Positions 1-10,233 of a DNA stretch of 30,069 nucleotides are shown here, piece by piece. Position numbers and translations under genes: made by a program. The first letter of the stretch is position 1, and the number at the start of each line of letters is the position of its first letter. Origin of the DNA: Sphaeroforma sirkka. Lineage: Eukaryota; Opisthokonta; Ichthyosporea; Ichthyophonida. The stretch is from NCBI GenBank assembly GCA_001586965.3, contig LUCW03002021.1, positions 57,501-87,569 on the forward strand, given 5' to 3'. The notes under the pieces are model-generated. The model was not told the origin of the DNA and made no database searches. It was given only the letters and a program-made list of their open reading frames with translations.

Positions 1-182
1 CAGACAGATCCCGAGTCGAAATACACATTCTCAATCAAGGTTGGTGCTATTTAGTGTCTAAAGCCCACACGGGTATACGTAATCACAACTGGCGGCCGGT
101 TTCATTATATTCTCAACCCACCACCATATTATAAGTCATACGTATATTCAATGTTCCAGCCAAATCAAGTACAAACGCAATA

Positions 183-256
<74 letters not shown>

Positions 257-1356
257 CATACATACATACATACATACATACATACATACATACGTACATA
301 CATACGCCATACGTACACACATACATACGTACATACATACATACATACGTACGTACGTACATACATTACACATACGTACATGCATTGCATCATCATCATC
401 ATCAACAACAAACATATATATATATATAACATATATTATATATATATATATACAATATATATATCCATATAATACATATATAAATATATGTGCAACATAT
501 GCACGCACGCACAACATGCATCACCACATCATCATCATCATCATCATCATACATGTTATTATTATATATGTTTATCATATGTATGTATACATATTGTATC
601 ATACCATATATATATTTTATATAATCATGCATTCATATTACATAATACATATATATATATACATATAATATTATATTATTACATATTATACATAATATGT
701 TATGCTACATGTTAATAATATTAATAATAATATATATAATATATACATAATGGTTATGGTTATTATTAATACATATACATTAGCAGATAATAATGTCACA
801 TTTTACATGCATATTATATATTATACATATTATAATACACATATACATATTTGATATATTACACATACATATATTACACATATTGGCAACATACATATAT
901 GCGTATAATATTACATAACATATGCATACATAACATATCACACATGCACATACACATACCACATAATGCACGTACACACATGCATATACATACATTACAA
1001 TACATCATCATAATAATATCATGGCAATAATAATAATACATATATAATAATATATATATTATTATGTTTGCATATACATACATGTTATTATTATGTATAC
1101 ATATATATATGTATATATTATTTATGCATATATATATATGTATATGCATGCAATATTATATATATATATATATATAATATTATACATATATATATATAAT
1201 AATATATATATAGCATGCATATTGCATATAACATGTATACATATTACATAGCACATATGCCACAGCATGCACATGCACATCATGCATCATCACATACATC
1301 ATACATTGTATACATATATATATATAGACAGATTGTATATATAGAAAAAAATGTTT

Positions 1357-1411
<55 letters not shown>

Positions 1412-1429
1412 TCACATCATCATCATCAT

Positions 1430-1460
<31 letters not shown>

Positions 1461-4400
1461 GTATGTATGTATATATATAGATTCATTTTGTATGTTTATT
1501 TGGCATTCATAAGACACTATCACGTATCAAGTTTCATTCATATAATTTTGGCCTATACATGTCATACGTTCATGGTCTTATTCAGGTATGTCACACAGGC
1601 TGCATATGAACACAACAATGTACTTAAACGCTTTTTCAACTACTATGCTCTTCATTCGTATTTTCAAGCCCCAATTAAAAACATATCTGTGTCTTGTGTG
1701 CAGATTAAGGTCGGCAAGTACATCAAGCAATTGCACTGGCTGCTGGTGATCTGTAAGGATAATACGAGGGAGCAACCGGCGCCGGTGGAAGGTGTGTTGC
1801 AGTTTGGGATTCATGATTCAGACTTAGAAGTTATCATATGCTATCATAACCGTAAGGAGGTATAGATTACGCTTCTCTCGATATACATGCACTATGCACT
1901 CATATTTGCATTTAAGACTAAAATATCAAGGTAAACACTCATTATATAAAACAGGGAAAATGCCCTGGAGTGCATTCGGGGAAGACGTGACGCAACTAAA
2001 GACCGACTTTCCCATGAACACTTTGAAGAAGGGTATTCTGCGATACACCTTTGAACCCCTCATTGTGGGCGATGGGTATGTACGATTAGTTTACAGCGTT
2101 GTGTTCTCTTCTCAGTGACGAATGAGGCGTACATTGCATCTGTTTGTGCGAGATTGGATATTTTCAAAGGACGGAGATATGGGCTGTATAAAAGATTATT
2201 TATTTTGGTACGTAATTTCAATATATATATAAAAGCATATATGAAAATTAATTCTTTCTTCCCACAATCGAGCTTGCTTGAGAATATTAAGATTATTTAG
2301 ACTGTAGGTTGCACATATACTCACACCGAATTACATTTTTAGACTGTGCGTTGCGAATTGAATATTCGAGAATCGCATTTTCTTAGTGCCTATCCTTCAT
2401 GTTTCCTTGAACATTCTATTTTCACAGATATGCGAGGAGGAGCACACAAACATTATGGATTTACACCTACGATCAGAACGATGTCGTACATCATCTCCAC
2501 CAGACGGTCCGCATGAGTATGTAACATTTTATATATGTATCCATGTATCTGGTATATGTATGTGCATATTTATAAAAACTGGTTAACATCTGAAATTATT
2601 ATATTTCACCTCAATTATAGCATGCAAGCATAGATTTCTTGTACGCATGGTTATGAATATTTAAAATTTACCAAAGTATATCAATTTTCAGGGCAACATA
2701 TTAGTTATTCTTGCTCTGTTTTAAGTGTATACGCATATTTAATACAAACCCACTGTTTGTATGAGTATACTACGGTTTCTACAAAAGTCATCTCGCGTCT
2801 GTTGGAAAACACAGAATACCTATTCGCGCATAGTGGTATTCTTTGAATGAATATGGCTGACAGATTCTTCGAATGTGTGTATTTGATAGAGATTCTCATC
2901 AGTGTCTTAGTATGCTCAGTATACATGTACGCATCATGGCTTAAACTAAATGGTTCTCATGAACACACCAAGTGGGCGATCCAACTCCCCCCCAACAAAG
3001 ATATGACAGATTTTAATATCAACCATCCCATCTTCAATTTTTTAGGCTCATTATACGCTTTCACTTACAGTTTTATCGTACTGTTAGTGGTCCAGACAGC
3101 ACTAAAACATAAATTAAGCGTACGGTCGCACACATGGGCACCGTCTATCCAGTGAATAACTATTATTGCAGTATGGGTGTATTGCATCAGAACTAGCACT
3201 CCATCGCTACCAACGGGTCCACTGTATAATGTATATTGCGATCGATACACATTCTGATATACAAAGACTTCAATTGACTAAAATTATTTAATGAGGCTAT
3301 CACACACACTCTCTGGTACACTCTCGTATACAATAACTTTAGTTGGCCAAGCAGACTCGGCGGGAGGAAGTAGATTACCAGTGAGTACACTGTCACGCGT
3401 GTCATCTCGAGTGAGCACTAACAGCACAACAGAGAGTTTGCACAGCACCACCTCAGAGGATAGCCAGCCACCGCCACCGGCATATGCGTATGTAGTAAAT
3501 CAGAACATAATGAGTGTATGTAGCAAGTTTATATTTATTTTATTTTAGTGTAGGTGATACACAAGTTCATGTAGCAATCAAGTATATCTAGTTTCATATA
3601 TATTCTTAAGGCAGTTCCACCAGCACGACAGAAAGCATACAATCATCCATTCAGACGAGAGTCAGCAACCACCAGCATACACATATGTTCTTGAACGGGG
3701 CATATTCGTGTGGGTTACAATCAATTTAATGTAATCTGGAAGCGTGTATTACATATAGATACAAGCGAAAATACGTGTATGTAGCATATAAATGCATGTA
3801 GTAAGTGATGGTAAGTGTGTGTACATAATGGTTGAGCACTTTTTTGTTGTAAGCGTAAGGAATACGTAGGAGGCTATTGCGACAGCCACCTTATTGCCCA
3901 CTCTAGTTTCAGCAATTCCACTAATGAATACTCAGTATATGGCTGATACAAGATATTCAACGTCCGTAGTTGTTATCTTATCAGCATCTGTACATGCTGC
4001 GCAGGTTTACATATTCGAACGTTCCATACTTGACGCACCCTCTGTGTGCAAACTGTACCTGCAATTCAAATACTCTACAATCTAACAGTCTAATTTATAC
4101 CGCTTCACTCTCTAAAAAATCCATAGATTTTCAAAACGTACTCATGATTTTTGTTTATTCTTCTGTCCATTAGGGAGCCAGACGGTCATGCAGTCTCTAA
4201 TGACAGCATGCAAGACGCTCGCGGAAGAAGCAAAGGTATTGAGAAAAAAATCAGCACTGCATCGAATATTTTGAAACCGAGAATGACAGAAGATGTCGTA
4301 AGTACACCCGATGAAGTTATCAAGAAGAAAACCCTGGCCACGGTTGAGGTTTACTTGTTGGTAAGTGCCTGATTTCTATTTTAACCTGTGATATCGTCTT

Positions 4401-4942
4401 GTGTTGGTTAGGATCAGTCTTAAGGGTTCAAGAAATTTTGTTCAAAATCGAGGATTCAAGGGCCAGAGTCCTAAAATGACCGTGTCCTGGGGTCGGCTTT
4501 TATAGACTATTTCAGATATATTTTTAGACTGATAAGAGGAATAGCCGTAAAAATTGTCAAAGAGTGTGATTAAAAGAAATGCGAGTCATAGTATGGTGGG
4601 TGATTATCAATATTTTGAAGATTCCGTAAAACCGTACCACCTTGATTGTCCTTGATTCTTGATTGTAAAATCAAATCCTATCCGAATTTGACGAAACGCA
4701 CTTTTGTTTCGCGTTCAACTTTCAAGGCTATAAAGGATTTCATTGGCTAATGTGCCTTGATCGAAAATTTGAACGTGGAAACTTGAACCCTTAAGACTCG
4801 CCCTCATAAAATCGATGGCTGAATGCGAAAAGATTAGTTTGATAGTGGTAGTTAAGTTCTATTTTCAGCGGCGAACAAAATGCTTTGATATTGTTTTTTT
4901 TAGTTCGATGCGTTTCTAAAGTTGACCATCCTCAAAATGTAA
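1..4942 (+). CDS. Unknown protein with possible PH/PTB-like fold and PPAY tail (5' partial)
   Basis: I assembled this gene from exons whose phases agree: 1-39, 1704-1791, 1955-2075, 2428-2516, 3343-3487, 4174-4360 and 4904-4942, about 235 residues with the 5' end outside the window. Donors are mostly GTATGT- or GTAAGT-like and acceptors are CAG or TAG. The middle exons encode beta-rich segments ([16 protein letters not shown], then [19 protein letters not shown]). A tryptophan strand followed by an amphipathic helix suggests the C-terminal end of a PH/PTB-type domain, perhaps IRS/FRS2-like; this is inference, not clear homology. The fifth exon is Ser/Thr-rich and ends QPPPPAY, a PPxY-type WW-domain ligand. 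The sixth is basic and charged. The last exon ([12 protein letters not shown], then stop) was chosen for its T-rich acceptor and matching phase; other phase-0 terminal exons begin at 4869, 5233 and 5534. Exon 1 and the last exon are the least certain. Confidence 0.5.
183..375. repeat. (TA)n followed by (TACA)n microsatellite
   Basis: About 70 bp of uninterrupted TA dinucleotides (roughly 183-252) run directly into a TACA tetranucleotide array with scattered CG-containing variants. The array lies in the first intron of the plus-strand gene. Long Tyr/Ile/Val/Cys/Met reading frames here come from the repeats and are not genes. Confidence 0.95.
376..1213. repeat. AT-rich low-complexity intronic tract
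   Basis: The stretch is made of short interspersed runs of TA, ATT, CAT (for example near 386-402 and 524-550) and TAATAA, with frequent small palindromes. No coding signal is seen. It is part of the intron from 40 to 1703. Confidence 0.85.
1314..1480. repeat. Compound TA / ATC / AC / GTAT microsatellite
   Basis: TA dinucleotides (about 1373-1409) are followed by ATC trinucleotides, an AC run (about 1429-1446), more TA and a short GTAT array. It lies in the same first intron, about 220 bp before the next exon. Confidence 0.9.
3612..3688 (+). pseudogene. Decayed copy of the 3' half of the PPAY exon (3343-3487)
   Basis: The stretch aligns to the last ~75 nt of the exon ending at 3487: the STTES-, ESQ- and PPAY-type codons all recur. 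Relative to the parent there is a 1-nt deletion in the middle, which shifts the frame, and a 3-nt deletion in the proline run. The donor GTATGT of the parent corresponds to ATATGT here, so the splice site is lost. Direct orientation, 195 bp downstream, inside the following intron. Confidence 0.7.
4416..4798. mobile_element. MITE-like element with 17-bp perfect terminal inverted repeats
   Basis: AGTCTTAAGGGTTCAAG at 4416-4432 is the exact reverse complement of 4782-4798. Similarity continues imperfectly inward (GTTCAAAATCGA at 4440-4451 against 4761-4774). No reading frame of note lies inside. Both ends hold TTAA (4420-4423 and 4791-4794) followed inward by GGG/CCC. If TTAA is the target duplication, the termini would resemble piggyBac-type non-autonomous elements. 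It sits in the last modelled intron of the plus-strand gene, 56 bp after the donor. No second copy was found in the window. Confidence 0.65.
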
Positions 4943-6579
4943 CTGCCTCTCGGAGAAACAAGTTCCGTGCACTTCTTGATTTGTATGTTTTAATTTAAGA
5001 TTCGCATCCTTGTTGACTACACAAGTGTAAGTTCCTCTATCGCACACGTGAACTACGAGTGTATATCCTCATCGAGTGTGCATAGTTTTTACAGTGATAT
5101 GACAACCCATAGTTTTCTTCTTCTGTGAGATGTACCTGCACGAGTGTATCCACTGTCTACAATTGTGTATTATATTTTTGTACAATACACCATTTCTTTT
5201 GATTTGTTCCATGATATACTCTTGTTGTCCAGAATGCAATATACGTGGACTATCCGTAGCCTAACTAACTTTGTGATTCTCAACTTTGGGGAACTGAAAC
5301 TGTACAGGGGATCATCCTACTGCAATTTATAGTGATCGTCACACTAGCGAGGCTGGTACACACACAGAGTCTGCGCATTGCCTATCTCGAGCCCGAGGGT
5401 TGGGAACCCGATGCATGACTCGCCATACATACAAAAAGTAAATTAAATATATAAGACGTGAAGACTTGGATCAAACAAAGTAAAACCTAAACCATGAACA
5501 CAAAGAATATAATTCTATTTTTTCCTTCCAGATTTGTATGATGACGCTGAACCAGGATATTGTCATATTTATACAATAAGAGTAAGCAAAACAATTAGTA
5601 CATAAGCTTTCTCAATGTCCAATAAACGCGCAAGGCCATGGCCCCGTGAAGTGGGAGTCAAGCCTCCGCATTCGAGGGCAACACTGTATTGAACATCAGC
5701 CGTCGGTTTATTCTGCTGTTGAAACCCCTGTCGTATATTTGGTTGACCTTACACTGTGCTCAACTGTGAATTTGCATCTCACTCAGTTTTGATTGAATAA
5801 GATGCTATGCCTCTGTTTGGGCTATGCTGCAATGGCGCGGCTATTAGTATCAGCTCCTAAATTGTATATATGTGTGAACCCATTGATGTTGCTATTCAGA
5901 TAGATGTATCGCACTGCAATGCCTCGTACACATTTGCATATAATGGCACTGCGAAGACTTCCGTTTTCTTTTTACGTTCTACGCGCATTTTGCGCCTTTC
6001 GTCTTCAACGTCTCCAGTATGTTTTCGCATACATACATGCAAATATGTTTGAGTACATTTGCATCCATATTTTTTTGGAATGTGACCGTATGTACACATG
6101 CGATGATGTAGCTAAAACAATACCGAAGCCACATAGTATCCAAGGTTGCATCCTCCGAGCAAAAAAATACACAATACCGTTGTCGGTTAAGTAAGAGTAT
6201 CTCAATTCGACTGTGCGTACTCTGAACTCCCTTTGAATACATAGATCCAGTTTGAGCACCATTGTGAATAACCGGGTGTTGCTTTCTGACCTATTGGGCA
6301 TACTACTTTTCTTGATGCTTCAACATCGAAGGTTTACGTTGGACCTGAAACTATAGTGTATAAATAATTAGCCAGTTTTGTCTGGCTGGATCCGTCTACT
6401 ATCAAGGTCCATTGTAGTCGTGCATAGTTGCGTGTCTAGCTGCGAGTGCGCACATCTGCCTCGCGCCCCTTATGCTCGATCTGTGATGTTATCGAGACCT
6501 CGACCACACATGGTAAATCCACGAATTTGCGGGTAATTGACAACTGCGAAGTGAATTGTAAGTACTGAGTAGTCCTGAT
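4943..6579. other. Tail-to-tail intergenic region
   Basis: This lies between the proposed stop of the plus-strand gene and the stop of SMC1. It contains only short frames of up to about 100 codons without domain signals or paired splice sites. Two phase-0 acceptors (before 5233 and 5534) could instead provide the final exon of the upstream gene. A possible AATAAA polyadenylation signal for the plus strand is at 5621-5626. Confidence 0.5.
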
Positions 6580-8525
6580 CTACCCCTGTGATGAGATTGT
6601 GTCGTCATACGGCCGCAAATCAAGCGTGAGCGAGTTGCTTGCTTCAAGGGCCTTATCTCTGTAGATACCTACGATTCCATCGGCTTTGTCGTAGAACGAG
6701 TCCTTGAGCGAGATGACAATGCACTGTAGTAACGAATGATAAGAGAGGCTTACAGGATTCAATCAGAAACAGAGGAATCATATTTGTTGCAAAACTGAAC
6801 TACTGTTGCCAAAAAGTAGCATGCCTAGGTTTTGGTTCTAGGCGGATCAAGAATGCTTAGACTAGTATAACACTAGTGTAGAAATACCGAAGACGCGCAA
6901 TGATACACCCGAAAAGTGGTACAGTACATACAACAAGAATATAGCCTACCATCAACACGTAAAAAAAAATTTCTCGGGAGTCAGTATTGTAACTAAGATG
7001 GAAAAATGACAAAAAATAGTAATAATAAATGCTGATGCAGTGTATAGATAAAACTTACAGAACGGGTGTGATAAACACTGAGGACGCGTGCGAGGAAGTT
7101 ACCGCTACGTTGAGGAGACACGGACGCAGGGTAGGAAAAATACACTGATGACCATAGAAATACTGACAAACGGCTAAGAATTACACCAATCTGCCAAGAC
7201 ATGTGAAACAATGACCAATAATAAATCAACATATACAAACAACTTTTGCGAGTGACTACAAAAGGCATGCGTGAGGAGCTGGTGTTGGCACGTGCAACGA
7301 CAAGGTAGGTTTGTTCAGCAGGCTGTGTATAGAAGTAATTTGCTTTGTCCAGCGTGAAATACCTGGAAGTCACCGGACCGCTGCTTGATGTACGTCGCGA
7401 CTTTGTGCACATTGACTGCATCAAGTGCGGCGTCAATCTCGTCCATGATGAAGAAAGGCGACGGCCGGAAGCTATTAAGTACGGAGTGCATATACAATTA
7501 AGCAAGGTTTCATCAGAATAGATATCAGTTGTGACCTTCTCATCACAGCTGCCTACGTGCATACGCGCAGATGAACACATACAGCTCAAGTAGGATACAT
7601 CGAAACATTTCAGGTCATTTACCTATGAATCGCAAACAGTAGAGCCAAGGCTGCAACGGTCTTCTCGCCTCCACTGAGCTGTTCCATATCTCGGAAACGC
7701 TTAGAGGGCGGCATCGTGTTATATTTGATACCGTACAGATACGGCTCCTACGGCAATGAGGCAAAGCACAGAACAGAATGAGAACTACTACGCGATGTCA
7801 GTGTTTGTTTTCGGGCAATTCAACGAAAGCCTGTACTTGGTACGTCTGTATAATGTCTCGTCAGAATTGGAGAGAACCCAAACAATTCGAGAATTATGGC
7901 GATAGAGTTTGATTTCCGAAACGTTGATACAAAAATCAATTCATAGAGCTGGTATCAGGAGTACACCACGGAATACAATTGACTGTGATTTCGCAACTGG
8001 CATAAATGGTCGCAAAGACTGTCTCAAGCTCAAGGTTATAAAAGGCAGTTCTTCGAACCGGCTACACCGGTGTACTTCATTCATGATGTAAAGTATGGAC
8101 TTGCGTCCAACTCAGATATTCTAAACCACTCACGACTTTGATCCAAAATGGTATTAGCTGAAAAGACAAGTCATCTGGATACAATGAAGAGTGAAGTGAT
8201 GATTCTCAACAGCTGTGATAAGACATACACGTATAAGTATGGAAGCTACGACATTCAAAAAAATATGTAAACGTTCGTACAGATACGTTAGAAAACTCTG
8301 ATATTGTCACACATTGATACACAAACACACAAAGGCTTGCTTGTGCTGTATGTCTGTACACAACCATACACACACACAGGATGACTTAATATGCCCACAC
8401 AGACCTCATTGCTCTCCAGAGTCAAGTATGCTGTGCCTCCAGGGGCCCTCGACTTCACATTGCGCGTGAGCTCTTTGTAGATGGTATCGATCTGGCCCGA
8501 AATATGTGTGTAAGCCTTGTCGAAC
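6580..8525 (-). other. SMC1: SMC1 exons 24-27: C-terminal ATPase head
   Basis: Exons: 24, 8405-8525; 25, 7623-7747 (phase 2 end); 26, 7363-7471; 27, 6580-6723 including the TAG stop. Exon 25 carries [10 protein letters not shown] and [18 protein letters not shown], the ABC signature that acts in trans on ATP bound at the partner head. Exon 26 carries [13 protein letters not shown] (Walker B plus D-loop). Exon 27 carries [15 protein letters not shown], the H-loop region equivalent. Exon 24 ends with a less usual GTCTGT donor. Confidence 0.95.
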
Positions 8526-10162
8526 CTGCAATGTGATGGATGGATGACAGTATGTAAACGTATGAAACGAAGGTTTGCGAATAAACTGTACTCGATTGTT
8601 CCGCAGATATGATGAAGGATGATTAAATCCATTTTTTTTCTTCAATTAAGATAGCAACCTCAAAAAGGTGATTGATCCTCGTGTACTAGCAATGTAATCG
8701 AAGAAGCGACTTCATAGAGGCAAACAGCAATATACAAATGCACAGACCATTAAATATATCGACATGAAAAAATTGCATGACACTATGAAAACTATTAGCT
8801 TGAGCGTTCTATAGCAAAAACCGATTTCGATAGTACGTATTCGGCTGCGAACTCCTAATATCGCAACATATATTACCCACGCGCTCGAATATTAGAAGCA
8901 ACCGAATAAAAATTCTTCTTTTGGACCCATACCATCCATCTACTGTATACATACAGGAAGGCAGAGGCACCTTTCAATAACACTGGCGTGCTCGCTTTGA
9001 AAGCATACGAGTGTAGAATATAAAGGCAAAATGACAGAATTGGATATCTGCAAAGAGAATCACCTTGTCTAGACTTAGAGAATTTGTTGTAACGGGCTGC
9101 AGGTTTGTGGATACGCATTCACACTATATGTATGCCTAGGAATATTTCAGCACGACATGTATTTACCCGTGACAAAAACATACAATTGGAACCGTTTCTT
9201 CTGCATGGCACGAAATTGAGAATCCGCGTTCTCTGCTCGTTCTCGCGCGGCATCGAATTCAACCTGCAATATCAAGTGAGATAATTTGTCGCGATTATCA
9301 ACACGCGTTTCGTTGGGTAACTACTACTGCGAAAACTTGGCATCCCATGCAATCTACATCTTAGTATTCTTCGTTAATGCAGAATTTGAGCGCGTCCAAA
9401 TCCTATAGAAAGGTTTACAATTGTGTACACACGAGAGGTGCCATGTATCTTACCTATTGTGTAAACACGACAGAATCATCGGTACCGGTATTGTGCATAA
9501 ATGGTTTAGCACAAATTTTAGCTGCATGTGTATTTCCAGCGTTTAACTGAACATTATCTATATCGTCTGAATACTACTTATGTGTAAATATAAGTATGAA
9601 AACAATAATACAACGTGCCTCGATGGCCTTCAGGCGCTTGCGTACACCGTCCAGCTTCTCCACCGCCTTCATATTAGGAGCCATGCTGTCGATCTTGCTC
9701 GCAATTTTCTTCAGTTTCTCTGTGTATTGTGCCATTACACTAGCTACGTCGCTGGGGTCTTCTGTATAAGTGACGTTGTCCGGAATTACATACATTCGCG
9801 TAAGTTTAAATACAGTTTACACGTACAATTGCGACACTCGACCAGACCACCAGACAAAGCTATAACCTTTTCAAAAGAAGCTCACGAAGTAAAGTTTGTC
9901 TCCTATTAGAATTCCATATTAATCGAGTTCATAGTGAGAAAACCCCCCCGCCCCTCCCCCAAATTCAATGGGTGTACATACCTAAACTTCGGATCTCATC
10001 CGATAACTTATCGAAATTGATTTCAATGCCCGCGTCTGTGAGCACATCTTCTGATACAGAGACGTCCCTCTCATCCACATCCATAGTATCGTCCGGCGAG
10101 GTATTTATACCTGAGATACAGTGGGGAATTGAACATGCATGCATAAATCATAGTGCACCAAC

Positions 10163-10233
<71 letters not shown>

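Noticed and set aside
113..1865. Long Tyr/Ile/Met/Cys/His-rich reading frames on both strands
   Set aside because: They are translations of TA, TACA and CAT repeats. Only 1704-1791 inside this span shows splice-bounded coding sequence.
2115..2300. Possible exon ([22 protein letters not shown]...)
   Set aside because: It reads like protein and ends near a GTACGT donor, but no acceptor gives a frame that joins the exon ending at 2075. Skipping to 2428-2516 restores phase on both sides.
2428..2516. Alternative frame of this exon ([17 protein letters not shown]...)
   Set aside because: The frame giving [20 protein letters not shown] fits the phases of both neighbouring exons; this one does not.
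2847..3155. 102-codon frame with two hydrophobic stretches
   Set aside because: No paired splice sites in phase with the neighbouring exons and no family resemblance. Hydrophobic frames are common in AT-rich introns.
5375..5425. Possible tRNA-like or hairpin sequence with GGGTT/AACCC
   Set aside because: No cloverleaf with acceptor, D and T arms could be drawn.
6993..7589. 198-codon minus-strand frame
   Set aside because: It overlaps SMC1 exon 26 in a different frame and runs through introns 25 and 26. The exon 26 frame carries the Walker B motif.
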